Source: Paracamarosporium sp. OC-R06-R3 (Eukaryota > Ascomycota > Dothideomycetes > Pleosporales > Didymosphaeriaceae). Taken from it: DNA of 64,000 nt. Position numbers and translations under genes: made by a program. The first letter of the stretch is position 1. The number at the start of each line of letters is the position of its first letter. The notes beneath the pieces were generated by a model that did no database searches, was not told the DNA's origin, and worked only from the letters and a program-made list of their open reading frames with translations. Positions 1 to 10,413 of this stretch are shown piece after piece. The stretch lies in assembly GCA_019828545.1 (NCBI GenBank), contig JACVRA010000161.1:310001-374000 (forward strand), written 5' to 3'.

Positions 1-2778
1 TATCGTGCATCCTGAAATAACGGAAACAACACCCAACACTTCAGTTACTACAGGAACCATTCCACGCCGCCGCTCATGGAACGAGTACCTATCGAGGTAT
101 TGAAATTGTCGGACAGGCGAAAAGCGTTTAACGACCCCTACCTTCTCCTACGACGCGCTGGACACGAAAAACCAGACGCGGACTTCCACGCAGACACCTC
201 AATGAGGTTCACAATCGTGAACTGGTGCTGGGGCCTCAATAAAAGTGTGGAAGACTACTTCATCTTTAGGAATTTCGTCTTAAAAAGTATTTTGAGTCCG
301 GCGGCATGGAATTAACATTCACGAAAGACTCGGAGAATGAAGATAAAACTGAGTTGGACGCGTGCATTCAACAAGATATGGGAGCATTTGGGCACTATAT
401 CTTTGTGAGAGTACTACAAACCACAGGACGAACAAGAAACCGGAGCCGAACCGAGTCATCATCAACGTCTTCTCAAGTACTGAATCCAGCCCAGTCAGAA
501 TGGCGGCAGACAATGGCCAGACGATGTGCGAAGCAGATCGCGTCGGATGTAGCAAGAATGAAGTGCATCCAAAAAATTTGCGTATGACCGCGAACTTCCC
601 TATTTCATGATATCTTACGGTGAAGCCGCCACCCGAAGGTTGTCGAAGGAAGACTGGGTAGCGATCCAGCGCATGGATATTATCGTCAAGCTCATTGGGC
701 TAAAGGGTACAATGGCAACGGAGCTAGTTCCGTTTGAAACGAAAGGTCACAAGTTACCTGGAGTGCTGGGACAGATCCCTGCGGGGAGAGAGACAGAATC
801 CGCGAAACAACAAAAAGAACGGTACATGGTGATGCACCAGCAAGACATCGATATTGAGCGCGTCAGTTTCAAACTTCTAAGGGAGCAAGTCTTGGAGAGA
901 TCTGCAAAATACCTTGATGGCTTGTTAGAAGAGGATTGGTGTATTGCCTATATTAACCCATTTTGGGGTAATGATACTTTGCAAATCACAAACGATAAGC
1001 AGTTCAGGGTTGCCGTTCGGTCTCTTCGCTTGGAAGACATAGATGTAGTGGTCACTAACGTACCTAGCTTGAGATGCAAAGTGATGTCGGCCAGGGAGTT
1101 CCTGTCTTCGATAATCCAGAGGGGGTTGAGGAAGTAGCAAATCAGGTATAATAGTCTCTTACCCATCAAAGCACGTGCTAATCATTATTTCTAGCGGGTA
1201 GATGATGTTGTTATTGTAGCAAGTCTTCACGATTCTACTAATAGAGGCAGCGCTGATGAAATGATCCCTGAATGCGATGAGGAAATAGAAGAGGAAGAGG
1301 AGGAAGAGGAGGGAGTAAAGACAGGGAAGGAAGGGGAAAACCATTCACATATATCCCAAAGTAAGTTGTCTGTAGTGCTGTTCGTTCTAATCTAATCATT
1401 TCCTGGGCGCAACAAAATGCTCCAAACATTGGAAATCTACAACATTCCTGTTCCTCGCTTTTTCCTTGGTGGCCAATGCAATCTATACGGCACCTTTGCA
1501 GAAGTATGGGCGCCTAACGCTGTATTTCAGACTAAAACTTTTGTCGATGAACTGTTACAACAGAAAGAATTTCACGACGCTACCTTCGTATAAAAACCAG
1601 CACAAGCAAGCAACGACGGAAGCTAGCCAATCTGCACAAACGCTGAAGCAGAAAAACTTTGGTGCGAATTTGTGGAAGCTGATACAGCTCTCACAGGTAA
1701 ATCAGAGTATGACCTTGTCAAATTCAGTGGCAATCCGGGTGATGCATGTATGATTATCAGCCATTATCCGTCTCTCGCAGCATCGAATCCAAAGTACAAC
1801 GAAATTACAGATTCCGGAAATCCATCTATGACCAAGCTATACGACATTATCGGCAACATCCCAGCATTCCAACTAGATTGTTTTTGGCGCCGCTGCGATG
1901 CATGCAAAGCATAGAAGGAACGGAAAACCCCTACAAAACCGAATACAGCAAAGAAGTCGCCGCGCTACACCTCGAACTTACTAGGAAGCTTACAGAACCT
2001 TTTAAAGGCTACGTTGTTATGTCGACTGGTGAAATACCGAACAGTTTCCTCCGTAAACAGTACAGCAACTCACCAACAGTTCATATTGCCGAAATTAGCA
2101 AATTCCTAGATGATGTGCTCAGAAATCATTTTATCGGTATTCAACATAGACAAGATGAAAGGAAAATGGTCTTGATCGGGATTCCACATCCACAGAGCTT
2201 TCTACAAATGTACAGAGGTTACCGGTTGGCTTTATACCTCTATCAGCTCCCTGCCTATATCTCATAGAGGCGACGACCTTTACACCCGACTACTATTGCC
2301 AGTTGTCTTGTGGGAGACACTTGCTACATTACCAAATTTAAGGTCAGGTACCCCCGACTACACAAAGAATCCACCGCCCAACTACATAAAGAATTAACCC
2401 CAAAGGGGAGGACCGAGTTGTCTCTAACAGAACTTGAAGAACATGAAGTACGAACAGCAACGTTCCCAGGTGTTCGTCTCCACCAGGCCTTCGAAGAACA
2501 AGGTACTCCGGAAAGAGCGCGATACGAGTACCGCAATATATGGTAAGGAATGCTTGGCGACAGGTATATGCCAGGGTTCCCTCTAACACAAGAGGGGGCA
2601 AAACGTTCGGATGGCAGCAAATTTCTTACAAAGTGTATTGATAAAATCTACAAGGGCGAATCTGTTGCGGCCATTAGGCAAAGGTATCTTGAACATCTAG
2701 ACAATTTAAAAGATATCTCTAAACAAACGTTCTCGGCTAGATTTCCCTTGTGTCACTCTCCAAAGTCATTCAAGTGAA
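1..2778 (+). pseudogene. Fragmented coding block, probably a decayed gene of unknown family
   Basis: Plus-strand open stretches almost tile this region but change frame: about 76-315, 306-587, 607-1137, 1417-1593, 1672-1914, 1746-2267, 2310-2546 and 2550-2777. Several read like real protein. 607-1137 has a well-mixed 176-residue frame. 1417-1593 gives a 58-residue stretch containing NLYGTFAEVWAPNAVF that ends in TAA. 1850-2267 gives a long hydrophilic stretch. A GA-rich run at about 1280-1320 would encode poly-Glu. I could not join these pieces with good splice sites, so frameshifts and stops are the simpler reading. I do not recognise the family. It could instead be a multi-intron gene entering from upstream. 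Confidence 0.35.
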
Positions 2779-2940
2779 TCGTAATAAAAAAAACCGCCTT
2801 AGAATACTGCGTCGATAGAATTCCACGCATTAAAGATATTCTGTCTAACCGGTTTGTTCGTACTTCACTTATAGCCTGACCTGGAATGTCGAGCCTAAGA
2901 TCTCTAGCGACATGCATTGTCACAACCATTGCCCTTGCTA

Positions 2941-4011
2941 CTAGCCGCGCCAGACTGGCGGCCCAGCTCCAGGGAAGTTCTTCATCTCATCTTCAGACAG
3001 CTCCGTCGGCAGCCAGACGCCTGTAACCTATGAGTATGTGATTATCCATCTAGTATCATTTAGAAAACCACTCACCGGGCTCATCCAGCGAATATGGTCC
3101 GGGAAACTTGACAGTTGGACCAGGAGTACCTCCCCCAGAGCCCACAATCTCGATATGCGCACAGTTGATATACTGTTGCGTTGTGTTAAATGTGTTTTGT
3201 ATGTAGAAGTGCTCCACACGAGCGAGGTATTTCCCTGGAGGTGTAGTCGCCGGAATCGTAAAATTCAACTGCACAAGTTAGAACACGGAATTTACACACG
3301 TTCGCCTCATTCAAGGACTAGTAGATGTACTTGCCTCATTCTTCATGTATGACGCCCAGTTGTGCCCGTCCGTCGATGCAATGACCCCGACCTTGAACCA
3401 ATCACCGTCACCCTCGTAGTCCTCGAGCGCTCCAGGTGCTTTTGACAAGTATAACTGGCCTGGTCCTGGGTGGTATACGAAATCTATATTCTTAGTGTCT
3501 GCCTGTTTTCACTCAGCGCCTGCAAGTTCATCCGATGCCCAGATCTCTGCTGGGCGGAGAAAGGTCATACCGGACGAGGAGGCTCAAGCCCTGCCACGGC
3601 ACTTTGTGCAATGACCTGGAACCCGATCTGGCTCCCTGCTTCAACGACTGCGGTTTTCACCTGATGGCCAGTCTTGGTCGCGCCGATGCCGCATACTTGT
3701 GGGTTGCTAAAAAAGTCTCGCACTGGCTCAAAATGGTAACCAAAAGCATCAAGACCTGTGGGTCTAGTGCTTGTTAGTGGAAGAGATTCCTGATCGAAGG
3801 ATGGGTAGAGTTGACCTAATGTATTCCCACCATTCCGAACGTATTCCGTTTACTATGAAAATTGGGAACTGGTCTAGAGCACTGTCAGAGAGTTCCACCA
3901 TAGAAGTGATTTGCGCGGCTTACAGTGAGCGGAACTGGGAAGTGCGAGTTGCAATAGTGTGAACGATAGTGTGGATGCCACAGCAGAGAGCTGCTGTAGT
4001 GAGAACTTCAT
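2941..4011 (-). pseudogene. AA9 lytic polysaccharide monooxygenase (GH61-type), disrupted by a frameshift
   Basis: AA9 enzymes are secreted copper monooxygenases that cleave cellulose and other glucans. Exons on the minus strand are 3924-4011, 3571-3868, 3335-3502, 3076-3268 and 2941-3020. Exon 1 gives a 28-residue signal peptide ending PSSA, followed by His29, the expected copper-brace histidine. Later exons show the family signatures [72 protein letters not shown] and a PGAGPPVWRG-like end. Every junction keeps frame except inside exon 2, whose 298 nt is one base off the phase needed. Its start reads FPIFIVNG in one frame, while EYVRNGGNTLGQLYPSFDQ reads in another. No splice pair bridges the two, so a small deletion is likely. 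Intron 3 (3269-3334) has a GC donor. An assembly error is the alternative. Confidence 0.8.
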
Positions 4012-4656
4012 TTCTCGCTTTGAGATGTCAGGGATCAATTCAGGTGTCTAATATGATATGTTGATCTCATCAGGCGTCGCGAGCATATAAGCAGCGATAA
4101 TCGTGATCGGGTGTCGACATAGCAATTTCTGCGTCTAACTTTAGACTACATAAATGAGGAATCAGTACTTCGTCCACAATATAGCACCTACAGGGATAAA
4201 AGCTGACCGGCTCTTACTGTGCATATACCCATATGAGCGTAGCACTCGCAGACAGCCTGTAGCTTAAGCTTGCTTGTTCTCGAAACGACTGCGACAAATG
4301 GCTTTTACACGCAACAAAATCCATTTTAGGTTATAGTTCCGCTTTTTTTGTAAAGTGTTTGGACAATTTTCATTTACGATTGGGGCGTCTGCGTTTCCCC
4401 GCATTTAGCATTCACTTAAACCAGGGCTGAGATTAGCCGCAAATGACCTAGCGTCATTTGATCTTTGCCCAAGCAAGCGGAGGAACAAATTATTCGATAG
4501 GTTTTGAATGGATATATTGCCAGTTAGGCTTCAAGTAATATCTGCAATAGCAACGTCCCGCAAATTCCGATAATTTTTCGAGGCAATTAATGCACAACAA
4601 CAATACTCCGTAGTCACGATTGCCCAACCTGACCCCATGTGGATTTCCTAGCCGCT
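4012..4656. other. Intergenic stretch between two minus-strand genes
   Basis: No supportable gene. Moderately AT-rich. It would hold the upstream region of the AA9 copy and the 3' end of the WD40-like gene. Confidence 0.6.
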
Positions 4657-5931
4657 CTACGTAGGCACCTCCCAAAACCGAACCTTCGCATCTCCGTCCA
4701 GACCCCCGATCCACCCTTTACCTTTTGCCAAAAACGTAGACCCTAGAAGATACGGGCCGTCAGTCCAGTGACTGTTCGGCCCAAATCCCCAACGGTACTT
4801 CAGGTTGGTTTCAAAGTCGTATATTTCTAATCCACCAAACACACGGTATGCAAGTCGCGAAGATCCTGGTAGCCACAGTAGACCCATAACGTCGTGACCA
4901 ATCTGCTCTAGCTGGTACCGTTGCACAATCTCAGGAACCGGGCTCAATTTCCAGATGATAAGATTTTCATACGCTCCAGCGGCAAGGTACGCGCCCTCTG
5001 GACTCCACGCTAGTCGCGTAAAGCCTCGAGTGACCTTCTCCGGAAGGTTCAGCGTCGTAGGTTCAGCAGTTGCATTGTTGAGGGACCAAATTTGAACGCC
5101 TTCCCAGCTGAGTGTAGTTGCGAGCAGCTTGCCATCTGGAGATACGCTCACAGTCTCCGATTGTGTATTGCCGAAGTCTCCAACCAGTGCGCCTGTGGCG
5201 ATGTTGAACATTTTCGTGGAACCAGGCCCGCTGTAGCTATAGCTCCTTGTCACGACGTGCTGATCGTCAGGACTGAACGACACATCGAACATAGTATCGG
5301 CTTGATTTTTGAGAGTGACATTCACACTAGGATCATCCAGGTCGTAAATGCTATAATAACCTGTGTAGGGAACCACGGTGAGGAAACGGCGTTCGTTAGG
5401 GCTGACCGACGGTGAGCCCTTTTCCCAGAGCAAGCCGCCAGGATAGACGGTTGCATTCCCGACCTGTATTCCTTGCGGTGACAGCTTCAATCGTTGCACT
5501 TCTTGATAGCCCATAGAGATCAGGACATCATATCCGGACGGACCAGTTAGAACTCGTAGCGCCATGTATTCAGATGAATACGTCGATGAGAACGTATGAT
5601 CGGAGACTTGGGTGCCGGTTGCAAAATCGACCACTACGACATGGTGGGAGGTATTCACCGTAACCAAGAACTTCTCGTCTGAGCTGAGTGCAGCAGCAAA
5701 TATCGCTCCTGAGGTAAAACGGTAGGGGCCTCCATCCGAGAACTCATATTTCAAAGCTTCCTTGTCGATCCATTCCTTAGGATGACCAGGTGCCCAAGAA
5801 GCTGAAACGTTGTTCTTTTGGAAATCATGTAAGATTCCAGGAGGGCGTTGTGCAGATTGTGGATAAAGTGCTTTTGAGCTCGCAGCCAAGAGTAGACTGG
5901 ACAAAATGAATAGTATCGAAAGCATCGTCAT
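4657..5931 (-). CDS. Secreted WD40-like beta-propeller protein
   Basis: Intact single-exon frame of 424 residues. Residues 1-19 are a hydrophobic signal peptide (MTMLSILFILSSLLLAASS). The rest has repeated blade-like segments: AAALSSDEKFLVTVN, PSVSPNERRFLTVV, DVSFSPDDQHVVTRS, SVSPDGKLLATTL, LAWSPEGAYLAAGAY and a final VRFWEVP. This is the S-P-D/E-G pattern of WD40 or quinoprotein propellers. A signal peptide is unusual for an intracellular scaffold, so an extracellular or secretory-pathway role is inferred. There are several possible N-glycosylation sites. The ligand is unknown. It is transcribed in the same direction as the adjacent broken AA9 gene, but no operon is implied. Confidence 0.85.
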   Translation of the reverse strand: MTMLSILFILSSLLLAASSKALYPQSAQRPPGILHDFQKNNVSASWAPGHPKEWIDKEALKYEFSDGGPYRFTSGAIFAAALSSDEKFLVTVNTSHHVVVVDFATGTQVSDHTFSSTYSSEYMALRVLTGPSGYDVLISMGYQEVQRLKLSPQGIQVGNATVYPGGLLWEKGSPSVSPNERRFLTVVPYTGYYSIYDLDDPSVNVTLKNQADTMFDVSFSPDDQHVVTRSYSYSGPGSTKMFNIATGALVGDFGNTQSETVSVSPDGKLLATTLSWEGVQIWSLNNATAEPTTLNLPEKVTRGFTRLAWSPEGAYLAAGAYENLIIWKLSPVPEIVQRYQLEQIGHDVMGLLWLPGSSRLAYRVFGGLEIYDFETNLKYRWGFGPNSHWTDGPYLLGSTFLAKGKGWIGGLDGDAKVRFWEVPT

Positions 5932-6551
5932 CTTGAAAGAGAATATAGGTCGATCAAATTACTTTTACTTTCTCAGAAGCCTTGAACTTTATAAAGTAGA
6001 AGATCACGAATCCCAAGCTTCTACACGCGGTTAGCGCAAAACCTCGAGCTGGCATGCGGTCCTGCATGGCTAAACGCAATATGCACGATTTAGCCACTAT
6101 AGCAGCATCCCCGGGCAGTTCACAACTGGTCTTCGGAATCATCTTACCTGGACTCCCTGATCGCAATCTATGCTGAACCTTTGACCAAAAATGGCAATGA
6201 CCGCGGTCGGATGCATGAGCAACATGATCCGGTAAAAGCCAAGAGAACCCTAAGCGAATGCTGTAGCACTCCGGCGCGGCTTCCTTCTTTGATAAATTGC
6301 CCAATGAATTGTTCCGAACTCTTCTATACCGAATATTTCCTGCATACAGCGGAAGAGTAATTTTGTCCTATGTCATGTAAAGATGACCTACGACTTAGTC
6401 CACAACACCTTCCTCATCATTTTATGAAAGCTGTAGCAGATCGCATTTCACCGATTATTAATATTTGTCACTCTAATTAAGTGAGGAATGAACAAAATCT
6501 ATGGGGTATCGTCATGCATCATCTCATCACAAGCACGCATCTCTCCATCCC
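5932..6551. other. Intergenic stretch
   Basis: No supportable gene. The small minus-strand frame at 5954-6304 has no start context or recognisable domain. Shared by the upstream region of the propeller gene and the 3' end of the rhodopsin-domain gene. Confidence 0.55.
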
Positions 6552-7831
6552 TCACACCACGTCCCCGTTTTCTCTCCTCACCATCTCAATCTCGCTCCCC
6601 CCTGCCTCTCGATCTGCCATCTCACTCCTCACACTAACCGTGCTCGTCACATTAATCGTCAGCCTCTCCTCGCTCTCCTTCTGCGTATAACTAATATGAA
6701 ACAAACTTTTCTTCTTCGGCTCAGCACCACCCGCTGGCCCACCATCCGAAGACGAAAACGTACGCTTATTGGAGAGCAAGGAGAAGGACGAGGCGGTCTT
6801 GAGATGTGTGAAGAATTTCGGTACGACGGGGAGGAATAGGACGAACATGCCGGATGCAATCTCCCCGTAGCAAGCAATGGACATATACATCGAATCGCGG
6901 GTGAAGTCTATGGAGCGCATTTGGCGGTCGTTGTAGTACAGGCACATTATTGCGAAGCCACAGGGGCTGGTGGGGATTAGCTTTGTGCGAGAGATAAGGA
7001 TAGATGTTGAAGGAAAGACGTACACAATGCCGGCGAAGAACACAACCGAGAGCTTCAGTCGCTGTCTTGGCTCCACGCGCATCAAGCCCCAGATTGCCTT
7101 TTGCGTGATGAATAGGATTGAGAGGTCGCCGATCAGGTTGACAATAGCAGTTGACATGGCGATATGCCCAATCTCCATGCACTTTCCTGGGATCCAGGGT
7201 TTCCATCCGCGCTCAATAGGCTGGCAGTTGAATATCATTAGGAATACGATAATGATGTAGTAGAGTAGGTTCATCCATATCAGGCCGTGGATGACATAGG
7301 CGGTCTTGGACCGGGTACCTCGCGGTATGAAGATGCGCCGGACTTGGATCAACATAGCGACTTTGATGATGACGATAGAGATGTTGTAGAATATGGATGA
7401 TATCCGATACCATAGGAGGTATTTTCCGAAAGTGATCATCTTCATATCCCAGCTGTGGATGATGGGTGCGAACTCATTGATTACGAAACCACAAGCGATA
7501 TGTACGACGGCAGCGATCTATAAGTGTATTAGTTTTGCGATCCAACATTGCTGATTAACGTGAGCATACCCAAGCGAACGGTATCAAGTCTATACAGTGT
7601 TAGCGTCTTTGGTCTACGTCGCGAGACATGGCAGCTCTTACAGTCTTCTAGTTCCAGTTTGTTCATGATGTATTGCTTGACCAAAATCCGAAACCAGGTG
7701 AAAAGTGTGACAGTAACGAGCGCGAGCGCAAGTGTCGCATATGCCAGTCCAGCCTCATTGTGTGGGTGGTCGAAGTTCGAGACGTGCCCATCAGGCGGGT
7801 TCGCAACCGGGCCATTCAAATCCATCGCCAC
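6552..7831 (-). CDS. Fungal rhodopsin-domain integral membrane protein
   Basis: Three exons: 7642-7831, 7570-7589 (only 20 nt) and 6552-7517, with 52-nt introns; all phases close. The protein starts MAMDLNGPVANPPDGH with an acidic/Pro-rich outer end, followed by a TM helix (ATLALALVTVTLFTWFRILV), a LELEDYLIPFAW segment across the micro-exon, and then several further helices. Cys in NCQPIERGWKPWIPGKC fits the paired extracellular Cys of this family, which is common in Pezizomycotina and often expanded. The roughly 100-residue C-terminal tail is cytoplasmic-type, Ser/Lys/Glu-rich. No retinal lysine is evident, so light sensing should not be assumed. The coding strand becomes purine-rich toward the stop codon. 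Confidence 0.85.
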
Positions 7832-8834
7832 TAGGTTGTTCGATTCAATCGCAAATCATGTCGAGGAAACGATTCACTAGAAGACGTGAACGAGGTGGGT
7901 TCAAGCTTTAGAGACGTACATTTGGGCAGGCTGGAAATAAGGGCACGACATGGTGACCTCGGCAGGCATGCGACATGGCCTGCCATCGGGCTTTGCATGT
8001 TGTACGCCCGGAAATAGCATACGCAGAGGATTCGTGCGCCAGATCTAACCGCTTTGTACTTCCCCGACATTCGTTTTGGGGGCGGGCTACGCGATGTGAG
8101 AGGCTCAGGCGAATCGTTAAAAGCAAGGGTGTTGCCTTGTGCCAACGCAAAGTGAATAAGCGGGCTGCCAAGACGTACGTAAGGCATTTTGATGAACCAA
8201 TAGATCGGCTTTCGAATCATCGTTTAGATAGCGAATTGAATTGCTAGTATCCATCAGGAATGGTGGCGGTGAAGTTTGCTTTGTGGCAGGCTTCGCCGCC
8301 CAGTGCACCCCAACCGCTCTCTTCGAGCACGTACCTAGAGTTCGTGGATGATCAGATTTGCGCCCCACACTCTACTTTGACTTATTTCGAGTGACTGTTT
8401 GTTAAGGCGTCCGATCAATTCATCTGGAACTTGGGTTTGCTCAGCGGTCTGAGTAAGATAAGTCTGCTTGGTTGCCATGCGGGTAATAACTTTTGCTGAT
8501 GCTGGCTAGTCGGGGATGCAGCGGTCTCGCATGCGGATTAGGGTGTCAGATGACAGCGCACGACGCTAACTGTCTTGGGATTGGCAGTCAACGGGATCTC
8601 CGTCGCCTTTGTTAGTTCGCCCCAGATTCTCATGGTCAGTATCAAGTGAAGGGTGAGCGAAGTCCGTACGACAGTTTCGCGTATAAAGCAGCCCCGATAC
8701 CCTAATCAAACAAAAATAACGGCCGCTCAAAGCTAATCTCCCTTTTTTTTGCGAAAGTCTTAAATCGCCATCTTACTCTATCGTCGATACTGAGCTACCC
8801 TGGTAACGCCTCGATGAACGACACTGCTTGCTCA
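7832..8834. other. Intergenic stretch, about 1 kb
   Basis: No supportable gene. Frames at 7831-8368 on both strands lack domains and overlap each other. A short T-run is present near 8743. Confidence 0.55.
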
Positions 8835-10091
8835 TCAAGCGTGTAGACCAATGAAAGGATAAGCTACTGCAGCCAGGTGCCAGACTGGGCCCCAATTCCC
8901 ACTGATGAGGCGACTAGACTGGATCATCAGTTGGTTCTCCATATCTGGTTTTCCAAGCACCAGCGCTCGGCGAATCGTTCCGTCGAAACCTACCCTAGCC
9001 CCTTGTCGTGTGAACAAGTCGCTGAGCTCAATGTGCTCTAGCCGAAAGTTCGAAGCAATGTCGGTCATGACTTGGCTCCACTCTCCAGTGCTCATGACAC
9101 AATGAGAAAGTGTAAGAGATTCCAGTGATCCACGAGCGGGCCCAAGAAACTGCAACAAGTCGTCTGTCTTAGGGATCTTGAAGAGATGCAATCTGCATGT
9201 TCTCAAATGTGGATATTTGCAGCAACGTGCCATTTCCGAGAGAATATCTTCTTCTAGGCTGCTGAAACACGAAAGGTCCAAAGACTCCAGATTCCTCAAT
9301 TTCGCGAAAAATCGTACTAAGAAAGATGCTTTTCCGCTTGGCATCTCGAACCCGTCGTCCGGAGATCTCCAGTCGCGAATGTTAATCTTCAAAACCTTCA
9401 GCCCCAAGAAAATGTCGTCAAAAACGATGAGTAGGGGCGATAAACTCTCAAGGCGACCAGTGCTTACGGCCCCATATCTTCTTTCATGGTCGATAGTAAT
9501 GGTTTCGACGATAAGCTTGGACATTGCAACAGCAGCCAAAGTGGAAACGAAAGGCCGACTCATCTCGTTCTGACTGCTCTCACAATAACGCCGACCAAAT
9601 AGCAGGAAGTTCTTCTTCATGCCATCGTAGGCAAAAACGATGGACTGCAGTCTCCCTAGGTGCTCAAAGACAGAAGCAAGTGCCTTGCGGTCGTGCCGTG
9701 TCTCGTTCCAGAACCTTGTAACCTGTTCGAGCCTGGATTCGACCTCACTATAGCGCGTGTGTATATTATTGCGTCTGTCCTGATCTTGCTGCAGATCGGC
9801 CTCGACAATGCCTTTCTCTAGTTCCCATAGCTTGATCGCAAAGCGCGGAGTAGCATCGACGACCAGATCCTGTAAGCTTCGTCCAAAGTAAGGGTCAGAA
9901 GTAATTTGCGTCAATCTATCCAGACTCTCAATAGTCCATGCAACTGTCCGTGTACGGAAGAACCGCTGCCTGAACAGGTAGAGTGACTGCTGATTAAGCG
10001 AGCGCGAGACTAACCGGAAAGAGCGGAAAGAGTCGACGTCAAGGTGGTTCGTAACATGTTCAATTGTTTCAGTTGACAGATTCGTCAGCAT
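8835..10091 (-). CDS. F-box protein with LRR-like C-terminal part
   Basis: Intact 418-residue single-exon frame. The N-terminus (LSTETIEHVTNHLDVDSF then RLVSRSLNQQSLYLFRQRFF) fits a fungal F-box, the segment that docks on Skp1 in SCF ubiquitin ligases. About residues 95-140 are rich in charged residues and may form a helix or coil. The remainder has irregular leucine-rich segments (LESLDLSCFSSLEEDILSEM, LESLTLSHCVMSTGEW, LEHIELSDLF) that would recognise a substrate. Such proteins belong to large, fast-evolving families in these fungi, so no target can be named. Transcribed alone. Confidence 0.82.
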   Translation of the reverse strand: MLTNLSTETIEHVTNHLDVDSFRSFRLVSRSLNQQSLYLFRQRFFRTRTVAWTIESLDRLTQITSDPYFGRSLQDLVVDATPRFAIKLWELEKGIVEADLQQDQDRRNNIHTRYSEVESRLEQVTRFWNETRHDRKALASVFEHLGRLQSIVFAYDGMKKNFLLFGRRYCESSQNEMSRPFVSTLAAVAMSKLIVETITIDHERRYGAVSTGRLESLSPLLIVFDDIFLGLKVLKINIRDWRSPDDGFEMPSGKASFLVRFFAKLRNLESLDLSCFSSLEEDILSEMARCCKYPHLRTCRLHLFKIPKTDDLLQFLGPARGSLESLTLSHCVMSTGEWSQVMTDIASNFRLEHIELSDLFTRQGARVGFDGTIRRALVLGKPDMENQLMIQSSRLISGNWGPVWHLAAVAYPFIGLHA

Positions 10092-10413
10092 TGTTTCGAA
10101 GAAAGAAATTAAATTTGCGACAGCGGAAAAACAGTCTTGATGCGCATTTAAATTAGCGAGCTGATGCTGAGTATTGCAGCAAAGTGGAGAAGATGATCAC
10201 GCAGCGTGCAGGCGAATCGATAACGATCACGCGCGCTAATGTGAAATCGGAAGACTGATGTCTTGGCCGTTTATACGATTGAATAGACATGTGAAGCGTA
10301 GTTTTGCTTCTTGATGGACAATCTTCGCATCCTTAAGTGCGAGAGTCCGAAGTCCGTGGCTTTAGCTAACTTGATTCGCGTGGTTGCCCAGCGTAAGTGA
10401 CGTCTACGTGTAT
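10092..10413. other. Short intergenic stretch
   Basis: Upstream region of the F-box gene and 3' end of the WKF-domain gene. I see nothing else. Confidence 0.6.
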
